In this document: positions 11,153 through 20,193 of the stretch, in pieces | Layout of the letters: each line of letters starts with the position of its first letter | Position numbering within the stretch: position 1 is the first letter of the stretch | Made by a program: the position numbers and the translations under genes | DNA from: Nitrosomonas sp. | GTDB taxonomy: Bacteria; Pseudomonadota; Gammaproteobacteria; Burkholderiales; Nitrosomonadaceae | NCBI GenBank assembly: GCA_019745325.1 | Contig: JAIETK010000011.1 | Location: 90,811-154,810, forward strand | Length of the DNA stretch: 64,000 nucleotides | Direction of reading: 5' to 3' | Notes under the pieces: model-generated | The model's database searches: none | The model's input: the letters and a program-made list of their open reading frames with translations, nothing else | Told to the model about the DNA's origin: nothing

Positions 11153-12016
11153 TTAGCAGGGTTGTAAAATCCGATGATCCAGCGCGGGCAGATTGGCTCG
11201 CAAACTCGATTGATAATCGGGGTCGATCGTCGCCACAACCGCGCCGGAACCGCGCGGCAAGCGTTCGATCACTACTCCCCACGGATCGACAATCATGCTA
11301 TCGCCATTGGTTTCCCGCCCATTCACATGATAACCGCCTTGTCCTGGCGCAATAACATACGCCATGTTTTCGACGGCGCGCGCCCGCACCAGAACTTCCC
11401 AATGCGCCTTTCCGGTAATCGCTGTAAATGCCGCTGGCGCCAGGATAATATCAACTTTATCCATCAGCCGGAACAATTCCGGAAACCGTAGATCGTAGCA
11501 TATCGACAAGCCGATTCGTCCGAAAGGCGAGTTTACCGTGACTACTTTATCCCCCGCCTTGATGGTTTTCTCCTCGGCATAACGTTCATGCCCCAGTTGC
11601 AAACCAAACAAATGAATTTTGTCGTAACGGGCTACTTGCTGGCCGTCATCCGCATAAACCAGACAACTATTATAAACTTTATCAGGATCCGGCGAAGCCA
11701 GCGGCACCGACCCCCCCACCAGCCAGATTCCTAAACGTCTTGCGGTGTCACTTAGAAATTTCTGAATTTGTCCTTCCCCCGGCTGCTCCCGCACCGCCAG
11801 TTTATCGGTATCCTTCATGCCCATGATGCAAAAATATTCAGGCAGCACAACCAATTTGGCGCCACGGCCAACTGCGTCCTCGATCAGCCGCGCGGCTTCT
11901 TCGAGATTAGCGGATACGCTCGGACCTGAAGCCATTTGTATTGCGGCCACACAGAAACCCTTATCGGCATCTTTATCAATCTTCGATGGATCGCTTTTAA
12001 TTGTATTTTTCAACAT
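11153..12016 (-). CDS. Carbon-nitrogen hydrolase (nitrilase superfamily, Nit-type)
   Basis: Cytoplasmic C-N hydrolase with the Glu-Lys-Cys triad visible: Glu in VVLPEYFCIMG, Lys in ARYDKIHLFGLQ and Cys in GLSICYDLRFPELFR. These motifs place it in the Nit1/Nit2-like group, whose known members hydrolyse deaminated glutathione or omega-amides; the actual substrate is not shown by the sequence. The first roughly 20 residues before FCVAAIQMASG are not conserved in the family, so the start may be a little downstream. It lies 101 bases upstream of tldD and diverges from glnE across a 243-base gap with no recognisable operator. Confidence 0.88.
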   Translation of the reverse strand: MLKNTIKSDPSKIDKDADKGFCVAAIQMASGPSVSANLEEAARLIEDAVGRGAKLVVLPEYFCIMGMKDTDKLAVREQPGEGQIQKFLSDTARRLGIWLVGGSVPLASPDPDKVYNSCLVYADDGQQVARYDKIHLFGLQLGHERYAEEKTIKAGDKVVTVNSPFGRIGLSICYDLRFPELFRLMDKVDIILAPAAFTAITGKAHWEVLVRARAVENMAYVIAPGQGGYHVNGRETNGDSMIVDPWGVVIERLPRGSGAVVATIDPDYQSSLRANLPALDHRILQPC

Positions 12017-12259
12017 ACTTTTCTTTCTCTGGTTCAGATTTCCAGAAAATCTTAATTAAAAAAATATCTTGTGGATATTCAAAAAATAAATTCTATTATC
12101 AATCACTTCCGGTATATGCATCATGTACGGTACCGAATCGGTGTTACCCAACCCGGATTCTAGCATTTAAGTAGGAAAACGTTCTATTTCGTTTTATTCA
12201 CCATGCCAACCGTCACTTTCCTGTAAGCTTATTGATTATTTTATTGCTCATGACGGTCT

Positions 12260-15055
12260 ATGAGACATCACGATCACTCGCCAGAAGCCATTCTTGCCGC
12301 CGCGCTGCCTTCCAGCCGTTATGCGCAACGGTTATTGGATAGCGAGCCGGCCCGAAAAACCGCCTTGTTGGAAAATCTGCATTCCCCTTTTCATAGAAAA
12401 GAAATGCAAGATCATCTCGAATTGAGATTCGTACAAATCGCGGACGAAGAAAGCTTAAATACCGTATTACGGGATCTACGCAAACAAGTCATCCTTCGAC
12501 TGGCGATCCGGGATATCAGCGGCCAAGCGGATTTAACGGAAGTAATGACCTGCATGACCGATCTGGCCGAAGTCACGATCAATTGCGCCCTCAAATTCCA
12601 CGAAATGTGGCTTACACAACCGCACCGTTTCGGATCGCCACGGGGTGAAAACAGTCATTCGGTTCAGCATCTGCTGGTGGTCGCCATGGGCAAACTCGGC
12701 GGTGGAGAATTGAATGTCTCATCCGACGTCGATTTGATCTTCGTATATCCGGAAGATGGTGAAACCGATGGCGCCAAATCCATTTCGAATCACGAATTCT
12801 TCGCGCGCCTCGGACGCAAGTTAATCGCCAGTCTCAATGATTTTACCGCGGACGGTTATGTATTCCGGGTTGATATGCGGCTCCGCCCGCATGGAGAAAA
12901 CAGTCCTTTAGCCATCAGCTTCCCGATGCTGGAGGAATATTTCATCAAGCAAGGCCGGGAATGGGAACGCCATGCCTGGATCAAGGGACGCGTGATCGCC
13001 GGCGGCATCGATAGCGAATCCATTTTGATGGAACAAATTGTCAGACCCTTCGTATTCCGCAAGTATCTGGATTTTAATGCATACGAATCGATGCGCCGCC
13101 TGCACGCGCAACTGCGCAAGGAAGTCGAACGCCGCGAACTGCACGACAATATCAAATTGGGACCGGGCGGTATCCGCGAAATCGAATTTATCACACAAGT
13201 TTTCCAATTAATCCGCGGCGGGCGGGATGTCGATTTATGCATCCGTCCTACCCTCGGCGTTCTGCAACGGCTTCAAAAAAAACAGCAATTACCGAAACAA
13301 GCGGTCTCCGAGCTTATCGAGGCTTATTGCTTCTTACGGAAACTCGAACACCGCTTGCAATATCTGGATGATCAGCAAACTCAAACCTTGCCATTGAATC
13401 CCGAGGATCAACAACGCATCGCCAGCGCAATGGGCTTCAGCGGCTACGAGCGGTTCATGGAACAATTGGACAAACACCGGAGTGACGTAACGCGTCACTT
13501 TGAGCTCATTTTTGCCACACCTCGGAAATCTCCCTCGCATGACATGCTGGCCTATTTATGGCAAGCTGAAGCGCACGATACCTCGCAAACGGAAGCCGCC
13601 GCAACGCAATTGAGTACCATGGGTTTTACCGAACCCGAAAAAATCTCGGAACGGATCCGCTCGTTTTATCAAGATAATGCCTATCAGCATCTCGCCGAAT
13701 CGAGCCAGCAACAAATCATTACGTTGATACCCATGCTCATTGAAGCCGCTTCGGAACATCCGCCGGTCGACATCACGCTGGAACGCATGCTGCAATTACT
13801 CGAAAAAATCAGCACCCAATCTTCTTACTTGGCGTTGCTGCTGGAGCATCCACATACCTTGCAGCGCGTCGCGGGAATCGCCTCCATCAGTCAATGGGCA
13901 AGCGATTATCTGGGGCGTCACCCGATCCTGCTGGATGAATTGTTGCGCCAAGCTGAACCGCATCCGGTTCCGGATTGGAAAGTACTCAATAACGAATTGA
14001 TCTACCAATTGAATCATGTCAACAATCCGAAAAATGACGTGATCGAATGGCAAATGGACGTTTTGCGGCACTTCCAGCATGCGCAAGTATTCCGCCTGCT
14101 GGTTACCGATCTCGAAGGTTCCTTGCAATTGGAAACGTTGAGTGATCATCTGACCGCATTGGCCGATCTGGTACTGGACAATGTGCTGAATCTTGCCTGG
14201 TCCGGTTTGAAGAAACGCCACCGGGAAAACCCAGCTTTTGCAGTAATCGGTTACGGCAAACTGGGAGGCAAGGAACTCGGCTACGCATCCGATCTCGACA
14301 TGGTATTTCTATACGACGATGACCACCCCGACGCAGCGGAAATCTATACCAAGCTCGGACAAAGCATCAACGCCTGGCTGACCCGCCACACATCCGCCGG
14401 ACTTCTGTATGAAACCGATCTGCGCCTGCGCCCGAACGGCGCTTCCGGCTTGCTGGTCAGCTCGATGGAAGCATTCGCGCAATATCAGCATCAACAAGCC
14501 TGGGTATGGGAGCATCAAGCACTGACCCGTGCTCGATTCGTTGTCGGCGATCCGCACGTCGGTGATGTTTTTGAGCAGACGCGAAAAGAAATTTTGTGCA
14601 AGCAACGCAACCTGACCGGACTTAAACAGGAAATATTGAAAATGCGTGAAAAGATGCTGGAAGCGCACCCCAATCCGACAGCGTTGTTTGACATCAAGCA
14701 TGATCGCGGCGGTATCATAGACGTCGAGTTTATCGTGCAATATCTGGTACTCGGCTACTCGAATCAGTATCCGGAACTCACCGGCAACATCGGAAATATC
14801 GCGCTTTTAAAACTTGCGGGGGAGCTGGGACTCATAGAAAAAATCACTGCGGAAAAAGCACGCTCGGCCTATCGCGAATTCCGGCGTATCCAGCACCGGC
14901 AGCGTTTGAATGGCGAAGCGGATATGGCCGGCAGTGCGCCGGTGGATAGCCAAGCGCAAAAATTCACCCGGGTTGAAGACAGCCCTTTGAAAGAGGATCG
15001 CAAAGCGGTACTGGCGCTATGGAAAGAAGTTTTTGGAACTAATGCATTGTATTAA
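12260..15055 (+). CDS. glnE: Bifunctional glutamine synthetase adenylyltransferase/deadenylylase
   Basis: Controls glutamine synthetase by adding or removing AMP in response to PII status and glutamine. Two nucleotidyltransferase-like halves are visible. The N-terminal deadenylylase carries AMGKLGGGELNVSSDVDLIF (about residue 145) and the C-terminal adenylyltransferase carries GYGKLGGKELGYASDLDMVF (about residue 660). Each is followed by the downstream acidic and arginine motifs, such as VDMRLRPHGENSP and TDLRLRPNGASG. At 931 aa it is full length. Start ATG 12260 has only a weak ribosome-binding site, but no other in-frame ATG lies nearby upstream. Confidence 0.97.
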   Translation: MRHHDHSPEAILAAALPSSRYAQRLLDSEPARKTALLENLHSPFHRKEMQDHLELRFVQIADEESLNTVLRDLRKQVILRLAIRDISGQADLTEVMTCMTDLAEVTINCALKFHEMWLTQPHRFGSPRGENSHSVQHLLVVAMGKLGGGELNVSSDVDLIFVYPEDGETDGAKSISNHEFFARLGRKLIASLNDFTADGYVFRVDMRLRPHGENSPLAISFPMLEEYFIKQGREWERHAWIKGRVIAGGIDSESILMEQIVRPFVFRKYLDFNAYESMRRLHAQLRKEVERRELHDNIKLGPGGIREIEFITQVFQLIRGGRDVDLCIRPTLGVLQRLQKKQQLPKQAVSELIEAYCFLRKLEHRLQYLDDQQTQTLPLNPEDQQRIASAMGFSGYERFMEQLDKHRSDVTRHFELIFATPRKSPSHDMLAYLWQAEAHDTSQTEAAATQLSTMGFTEPEKISERIRSFYQDNAYQHLAESSQQQIITLIPMLIEAASEHPPVDITLERMLQLLEKISTQSSYLALLLEHPHTLQRVAGIASISQWASDYLGRHPILLDELLRQAEPHPVPDWKVLNNELIYQLNHVNNPKNDVIEWQMDVLRHFQHAQVFRLLVTDLEGSLQLETLSDHLTALADLVLDNVLNLAWSGLKKRHRENPAFAVIGYGKLGGKELGYASDLDMVFLYDDDHPDAAEIYTKLGQSINAWLTRHTSAGLLYETDLRLRPNGASGLLVSSMEAFAQYQHQQAWVWEHQALTRARFVVGDPHVGDVFEQTRKEILCKQRNLTGLKQEILKMREKMLEAHPNPTALFDIKHDRGGIIDVEFIVQYLVLGYSNQYPELTGNIGNIALLKLAGELGLIEKITAEKARSAYREFRRIQHRQRLNGEADMAGSAPVDSQAQKFTRVEDSPLKEDRKAVLALWKEVFGTNALY

Positions 15056-15174
15056 ATATACTTTTCACTCAGCGATGAATTTAAGCTGATCTTCATATCT
15101 GAATTAATCATAAATTACTTGAAACAAAACTGATAACCATTGAATATTAAATAGAAATTATTTTTTCGAGATTT

Positions 15175-15190
15175 TGGCACGAATTCTGCT
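15175..15190 (+). promoter_or_regulatory. Sigma-54 (RpoN) promoter of the pilin gene
   Basis: TGGCACGAATTCTGCT matches the -24/-12 consensus TGGCACG-N4-TTGCW with one mismatch and correct spacing. It ends 60 bases upstream of the pilin ATG, and the predicted +1 is near 15201. Pilin genes in many proteobacteria use RpoN with the PilS-PilR two-component system, so the context agrees. PilR-binding sites would be expected in the roughly 100 AT-rich bases upstream; I could not identify a specific repeat there. Confidence 0.8.
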
Positions 15191-15203
15191 ATCGATTCAA
15201 TAC

Positions 15204-15220
15204 ACACACATCGGGTGTGT
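15204..15220 (+). promoter_or_regulatory. 5'-terminal stem-loop of the pilin mRNA
   Basis: ACACAC (15204-15209) pairs perfectly with GTGTGT (15215-15220) around a five-base loop. The hairpin begins within about three bases of the predicted sigma-54 transcription start and 30 bases upstream of the ribosome-binding site. Terminal hairpins of this kind are known to protect abundant mRNAs from 5'-dependent decay; that role here is an inference. Confidence 0.45.
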
Positions 15221-15250
15221 CCTACTCACAACCAAAAAGGAGAACTGCAA

Positions 15251-15700
15251 ATGCAAAACGTACAAAAAGGTTTTACCCTGATCGAGTTAATGATTGTTGT
15301 GGCCATTATTGGTATTTTGGCAGCGGTCGCGGTGCCTGCTTATCAAAATTACGCATTAAAAGCAAAATATACAGAGGTTATTAATGCAACGGCAGGTATT
15401 AAAGCCGGTATTGAAGTATGTGTACAAGAAGGCAACTGCTTTAATGCTGGCGGCCCTGCAATACAAAACGTTGCTTTCGGTGCATTTGGATTGATACCGG
15501 CAGCTCCTGTAGCTAGTACTTTCTTAAATGGTGTCGTTGTTACAGCCGCTGGTCAAATTACAGCGACTGCTACAGCAGTTCAGGGTTTAAATAGCGAAAC
15601 TTACATATTAACACCTGCTGTCGATGCTCAAGGAAAAGTAACTTGGACAGTAAATGCAGCGAGTACTTGTCGTACGCGTGCTGCAGGTGCAATTTGCTAA
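15251..15700 (+). CDS. pilA: Type IV major pilin precursor
   Basis: Structural subunit of the type IV pilus, exported and processed by prepilin peptidase. The type III leader MQNVQKG is followed by [20 protein letters not shown], with cleavage expected between Gly7 and Phe8 and Glu5 of the mature chain present. The mature protein has two cysteine pairs, one in CVQEGNC near residue 60 and one in the C-terminal [10 protein letters not shown]; the latter resembles a pilin disulfide loop. ATG 15251 is preceded by AAGGAG; the frame extends upstream to 15215 without support. Length (149 aa) is typical. A sigma-54 promoter lies upstream and a terminator directly downstream. Confidence 0.95.
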   Translation: MQNVQKGFTLIELMIVVAIIGILAAVAVPAYQNYALKAKYTEVINATAGIKAGIEVCVQEGNCFNAGGPAIQNVAFGAFGLIPAAPVASTFLNGVVVTAAGQITATATAVQGLNSETYILTPAVDAQGKVTWTVNAASTCRTRAAGAIC

Positions 15701-15723
15701 AACCAAATAGATTCTGAACGTAA

Positions 15724-15749
15724 AAAAACCGCCTTTTATGGCGGTTTTT
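15724..15749. terminator. Rho-independent terminator between pilA and the convergent PilB-like gene
   Basis: AAAAACCGCC and GGCGGTTTTT form a perfect 10-bp inverted repeat around a six-base loop. The A- and T-rich outer arms give a U-run in either direction, so it can end both pilin transcription (+) and the reverse-strand pilB operon that stops at 15798. Confidence 0.88.
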
Positions 15750-15797
15750 CTATCAGTTCTATTTAATAATTTATACCTTATAAGATTTATCAATAAA

Positions 15798-18182
15798 TCA
15801 TTTAATACACACCACCCGTACCTGATGCATATCAGTAACCCCTTGTAACACCTTCTCGATCCCATCCTGTTTCAGCGTTCGCATCCCATCGCCCAGCGCC
15901 GTTACCAGCATTTCCGCCACGCGCGCGCGTTCCTGCACATTCTTTTTGAGGGCATCGGTCGCGGTCATCAGCTCGTGCAATCCGACCCGTCCGGCATAAC
16001 CGGTACCGACGCATTCATCACAACCGATCGCTTTGTAAAGCGTAATCCGGCCCTGATCATCTCCATATTGCCGGATCCATTGCGCGCGAATTTCACGAAG
16101 CGCAGATTCGGGATCGGCTTTGAAACGATCGATATTTCTCAGTTCCACACAATACTCGTCTAACAGAGTATCGATTTCCTGCTCGCTGGCGACGTAGGAT
16201 TCCTTGCAATGTTTGCATAGCCGCTTCGCCAACCGTTGCGCCAAGACTCCGAGCAGCGCATCGGCAAAGTTAAACGGATCCATGCCCATATCCAGCAAAC
16301 GGATCACCGATTCCGGCGCGCTGTTGGTATGCAATGTCGCCAAAACCAGGTGACCGGTCAATGATGCTTCAATGCCGATGCTGGTGGTTTCCTTGTCGCG
16401 CATCTCGCCGACCATGATGATATCCGGATCCGCCCGCAGAAAGGAACGCATGATGACCGGAAAAGTGAGTCCCGCTTTGACGTTGATCTGCACCTGCCGC
16501 AAACCTTTCTGGGTGATCTCCACCGGATCTTCCGCCGTCCAGATCTTGGTATCGTTCTGATTCAGATATTTTAAAACCGAATGCAGCGTCGTCGTTTTAC
16601 CGGAGCCGGTCGGGCCGCACACAAAAAATAAGCCATAAGGTTTGCTGATGATACTTTTCAGCTCCTTCAGGTTATGCGCTGTAAACCCCATGTTTTCCAA
16701 TGGAATCGGCTCGCCCGCGGCCAGAATCCGCATCACCACGTCCTCCATGCCGCCCGCCGATGGAATCGTCGCCACCCGCAACTCGATATCCAGCGGCGCG
16801 AACTTCTTGAACTTGATTTTGCCGTCCTGCGGTTTGCGCTTCTCCGATATATCCAGATCGCACATGATCTTGATCCGTGTAACCAGCGGATTCCGGTAGC
16901 CGGCTGGAATCTCGATATAAGGCATCAGCGAGCCATCCTTGCGGAAACGGATTTTGGTTTTTTCCTTGCCGGGAAAAGGCTCGATATGAATATCCGAGAC
17001 TCCCTGTTTATAAGCATCAATGATGATTTTATTGACGAGTTTCACCAATTCGTTGTCGGAAGCGGCGGAAGACTCTTCTTTGTCGTTATCAGTTTCTTCG
17101 GTATCAATCGATTCCCCTTGAAGACCGACAAGCATCTCATTGATATCGCCCGAATCGATTTCGTCGCCGCCATAAAATTGCTTCACCGTTTCATCAAATT
17201 CCCGTTTGGTGGTGACGGTATAGATAATTTTATTTTTCGGAAAAATGGTATTGGCGATGCGTTGTGTTTTAATCCGCTCGGGATCCAGCGTTAAAATCAC
17301 CAGACCATCTTTGGTGTCGTCAATCGGCAGAATCGCGTTACTTTCGACATAATCCCTTTTTAGATTTTTCAGCAGTTCCGCCGGTTTTACACGATCAGCT
17401 TTAAAAGGCTCGTATTTCACCGCGAAGAAAGAAGCAAGCGCTTTTCCAATAACCGGCAATCCGATCTGAAATTCATCGAGCAGGATATCTTCCAGATCGC
17501 ACCCCTTTTTGCGTGCCGAGCGGGCGGCCAGTTCCAGTTCCGCCGCGGAAATTGTTGCATCCAGCACCAGATAATCATATTTCGATTTCAGCAGTTGCGC
17601 GGGTTTTTCCGGCTGTTTAAGAGCGCCCGAAACCGCACGGCAAATTTCGGTGACACCTTGCACAATCTCAGACGGAAAGGCTTGATTGCTTTTATGATTG
17701 ATTGCCTGAACAATGCCTATCAATGCTTGGTTTTCCTGGTTCAATATTGGCGCAACCAGCATTTGCTTGGTTCGATAGCCGGTACGTTTGTCGGCTTCAT
17801 TGGAAAAAACCAGTTGCGCATCAATACGCTTCAATTCACTTTTGTTGTAAACATCTTCGATATTGAGCGTTTTCTTTTGCAGACCGGCATGCCCCATGAT
17901 ACTGGTTTCTGTTACCGGAATTTTCAGATCCTGAAAAGTATCAATTCCGGTTTTTACCCGCGTGATGAAGAACGATTTATCGTCGCTCAATGCATAAATC
18001 GTTAACCGATCCGCATTAAACAGCGCACGGATATCTTTACTCGCTTCCACCATGATTTCATCAACATTGTTCGCAGCCTGAATCTTGGCGATCACTGCTT
18101 GCAGGCTTTTAGAGAAATCCTGTGCAGGAATGCTATTGGGGATATTTTTTTGTTTAAGCAGCGTTGGCGCAGATGTACTCAT
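15798..18182 (-). CDS. PilB/GspE-type secretion ATPase with N-terminal GAF domain
   Basis: Hexameric ATPase of the type II/IV secretion family, probably powering pilus extension since it faces the pilin gene. Domain order: a GAF domain at about residues 25-190 (SKDIRALFNADRLTIYAL, then TKQMLVAPILN), an MshEN/GspE N-terminal domain at about 205-350, then the ATPase core. Walker A is GPTGSGKTTTLHS (about 524), the Asp and His boxes are DPDIIMVGEMRDKET and LATLHTNSAPESV, and a tetracysteine zinc site uses CKHC (about 657) and CDEC (about 722). Classical PilB proteins are about 570 aa; the extra length is the GAF domain. It may be a second, signal-responsive PilB paralogue. It is the last gene of a reverse-strand run starting at 21631. 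Confidence 0.9.
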   Translation of the reverse strand: MSTSAPTLLKQKNIPNSIPAQDFSKSLQAVIAKIQAANNVDEIMVEASKDIRALFNADRLTIYALSDDKSFFITRVKTGIDTFQDLKIPVTETSIMGHAGLQKKTLNIEDVYNKSELKRIDAQLVFSNEADKRTGYRTKQMLVAPILNQENQALIGIVQAINHKSNQAFPSEIVQGVTEICRAVSGALKQPEKPAQLLKSKYDYLVLDATISAAELELAARSARKKGCDLEDILLDEFQIGLPVIGKALASFFAVKYEPFKADRVKPAELLKNLKRDYVESNAILPIDDTKDGLVILTLDPERIKTQRIANTIFPKNKIIYTVTTKREFDETVKQFYGGDEIDSGDINEMLVGLQGESIDTEETDNDKEESSAASDNELVKLVNKIIIDAYKQGVSDIHIEPFPGKEKTKIRFRKDGSLMPYIEIPAGYRNPLVTRIKIMCDLDISEKRKPQDGKIKFKKFAPLDIELRVATIPSAGGMEDVVMRILAAGEPIPLENMGFTAHNLKELKSIISKPYGLFFVCGPTGSGKTTTLHSVLKYLNQNDTKIWTAEDPVEITQKGLRQVQINVKAGLTFPVIMRSFLRADPDIIMVGEMRDKETTSIGIEASLTGHLVLATLHTNSAPESVIRLLDMGMDPFNFADALLGVLAQRLAKRLCKHCKESYVASEQEIDTLLDEYCVELRNIDRFKADPESALREIRAQWIRQYGDDQGRITLYKAIGCDECVGTGYAGRVGLHELMTATDALKKNVQERARVAEMLVTALGDGMRTLKQDGIEKVLQGVTDMHQVRVVCIK

Positions 18183-18193
18183 AAAATCGCTTC

Positions 18194-18958
18194 CTAAAAT
18201 TCAAGTGATTGATTGTTTTCCAATCGTCTCGGATGAAATCTTGCCAGGCATTGCCGGATTTCGTTCATGGTGATATCCGCTTCGCCGGGCTTTAAATGCG
18301 AAATTAAAATTTCCGCTTCACCCTCCAGCTTTTCCAATTCTTCCATCAATAAACTGGGACAAAGATGTTTGGATCGGATGGCGATTGCTCTTTTTTCATT
18401 ACAAAAAGCGGATTCAATGATCAAATACTTTAAATTCGAGATTTTATTCACGATCGGCCAGAATGCGTCATGCGTGGTGGTATCGCCGGTAAAAACAAGG
18501 CTGGCATGACCGGAATCCAATTGATAACCTACTGCCGGAACAGTGTGATTCGCCGGAAGCGGTATGATTTTCCGGCCATTCAGAACGACAGCTTGTTCCG
18601 GCAATAGCGCTTCATAGCGCATATAAGGGAAATCCGCATCCGGAATTTTTGTGAAATCCGGCCATAAGTGCCAATTAAATAAATGTTTCTGCAGTACCGT
18701 CAGCGTCGCTTGAATGGCATGAACGGTCAACGGTTTCGTGCGTAATGAACCGACCGTATCCACCAGAAAAGGAATGAAAGCCACATGATCCAAATGTGCG
18801 TGCGTCACAAAAACGTGATCAATCTTGGTCATCTCTTCGACACTCAGATTTCCGACCCCCGTCCCGGCGTCAATCAGGATATCGTCATCCAGTAGCATCG
18901 CCGTGGTTTGCGCCCCACCGCCGATACCGCCGCTGCATCCCAAAATTCTCAGTTTCAA
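18194..18958 (-). CDS. Metallo-beta-lactamase-fold protein, class II cyclic-nucleotide phosphodiesterase-like
   Basis: The MBL metal-binding motif is clear in VFVTHAHLDHVAFIP (about residue 51), with a later GDTTTHDAFW segment and a conserved His in SHLKPGE. The N-terminus (MKLRILGCSGGIGGG) and the SKHLCPSLLMEEL stretch resemble proteins annotated as class II cAMP phosphodiesterases in betaproteobacteria, so hydrolysis of 3',5'-cyclic nucleotides is the leading guess; other phosphodiester substrates are possible. Translation must start at a TTG (18958), since the next ATG would delete the first strand. It lies 11 bases upstream of the GAF-PilB gene and is probably cotranscribed with it. Confidence 0.8.
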   Translation of the reverse strand: MKLRILGCSGGIGGGAQTTAMLLDDDILIDAGTGVGNLSVEEMTKIDHVFVTHAHLDHVAFIPFLVDTVGSLRTKPLTVHAIQATLTVLQKHLFNWHLWPDFTKIPDADFPYMRYEALLPEQAVVLNGRKIIPLPANHTVPAVGYQLDSGHASLVFTGDTTTHDAFWPIVNKISNLKYLIIESAFCNEKRAIAIRSKHLCPSLLMEELEKLEGEAEILISHLKPGEADITMNEIRQCLARFHPRRLENNQSLEF

Positions 18959-18979
18959 CGGACTAGCCCAGAGAAAGAA

Positions 18980-19405
18980 TTATTTAACCAGTAAGACGGG
19001 TATCTGCGACAGCTGCATCACTTTGCTGGTCACGGACCCCAAAAGCAATCCTTTTAAACCACCTCTACCGCGCGGCCCCATTACGATCAGATCATATTGC
19101 TTTTCGGTGGCAAATCGCACGATCATCTCAGCCGGATCACCCACCGTAATATGAAACTGGTAAGCAATCCCGGCTTGATCCAATATGTCGCGAGCTTCAT
19201 GCAGGTTTTTCAAGCCTTCCTCTTGATGATATTGCTTGATATCCGCTTGATTGATGAATAATGACACATTTCCATCGAGCGGATATTGAACATTAAGCAG
19301 ATGAAACTCCGGTATTTCCTTGTACCAATCGAGCAATTGAATAAAATCAGCTACAGCTTTTTTCGAGCATTCAGAGCCATCAACAGGCAACAGTATTTTC
19401 AGCAT
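18980..19405 (-). CDS. Universal stress protein, UspA family
   Basis: Single-domain Usp of 141 aa. It begins with MLKILLPVDGSECSKKAV, the usual strand followed by the Asp that contacts nucleotide, and ends with the ATP-binding signature GPRGRGGLKGLLLGSVT and a final IPVLLVK strand. The intact G-x2-G-x9-G-S/T motif suggests that it binds ATP. It is 21 bases upstream of the MBL gene and 26 bases downstream of terC, within the same run. Its role is probably in stress or redox adaptation; no partner is evident. Confidence 0.9.
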   Translation of the reverse strand: MLKILLPVDGSECSKKAVADFIQLLDWYKEIPEFHLLNVQYPLDGNVSLFINQADIKQYHQEEGLKNLHEARDILDQAGIAYQFHITVGDPAEMIVRFATEKQYDLIVMGPRGRGGLKGLLLGSVTSKVMQLSQIPVLLVK

Positions 19406-19431
19406 GATAATCCTCTATTTATCTATCCAGG

Positions 19432-20154
19432 TTATTGCCTGGAATTGTCTTCATCGGCCAGATCAACGATCGGTCTCGCTTCAGCCCGCTTACGAGCGGC
19501 CAGCGTTTTACCGGCGGCAATTACCACGATTGCCATGGCAGCGGGAGCGATCCAGTGCAGAAAATTCGCATTCACATCAACCCATTCCTTGGTAACCACA
19601 TCGGTTACCGCCATATCGCCCGCAATCCACCCCAGCAACCCTGCACCGATTGCAATCGTGACCGGATATCGATCCATGACCCTCATTACCAGTTGACTAC
19701 CCCAAACGATGATCGGTACGCTGATCACCAATCCAAAAATCACCAAGCTGATTTCGTCCTTTGCCGCCCCCGCAATGGCAATCACATTATCAAGACTCAT
19801 CACCGCATCCGCGACGATAATCGTTTTGATAGCGCCCAGCAGCGTGGTGCTGGCGTCTACTTCGTGACTGCCTTCCGATTCAGGCTGTAATAGCTTGATA
19901 CCAATCCAAACCAGCAATGCCGCGCCTGCAACCTTCAGATAAGGAATGGTTAACAGATTCAATGCAAAAAAGATCAGCACAACACGCAGCACAATTGCAC
20001 CTGCAACTCCCCAGAAAATCCCGAGCTTGCGCTGCTTATCCGGTAAGCGTCTGCAAGCCAACGCAATGACTACCGCATTGTCGCCACCTAAAACGATATC
20101 AATCGCAATAATTTGCAGCACGGCTAACCAAAACTGCGGACTATCAAATGCCAT
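19432..20154 (-). CDS. TerC-family integral membrane protein (YjbE type)
   Basis: Seven or so hydrophobic segments with the TerC hallmark acidic motifs: DIVLGGDNAVVIALAC near residue 20 and DAVMSLDNVIAIAGAA near residue 120, both within membrane segments and probably metal-binding. Characterised TerC relatives export manganese or calcium or affect tellurite resistance. At 240 aa it fits the YjbE subgroup. ATG 20154 is preferred over an adjacent TTG at 20157. Its place among uspA and patatin genes does not identify the transported ion. Confidence 0.87.
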   Translation of the reverse strand: MAFDSPQFWLAVLQIIAIDIVLGGDNAVVIALACRRLPDKQRKLGIFWGVAGAIVLRVVLIFFALNLLTIPYLKVAGAALLVWIGIKLLQPESEGSHEVDASTTLLGAIKTIIVADAVMSLDNVIAIAGAAKDEISLVIFGLVISVPIIVWGSQLVMRVMDRYPVTIAIGAGLLGWIAGDMAVTDVVTKEWVDVNANFLHWIAPAAMAIVVIAAGKTLAARKRAEARPIVDLADEDNSRQ

Positions 20155-20193
20155 CAACTTTCCTAAGAAATATTTAATTAAGTATGGGAAATG

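Noticed and set aside
12061-12080. AATATC-TTGTG-GATATT inverted repeat in the nitrilase-glnE gap as an operator
   Set aside because: Short, AT-rich and close to the nitrilase start; no second copy or known motif supports it.
16674-17294. 206-codon plus-strand open frame opposite the PilB-like gene
   Set aside because: It lies wholly opposite conserved ATPase sequence and has no motif of its own.
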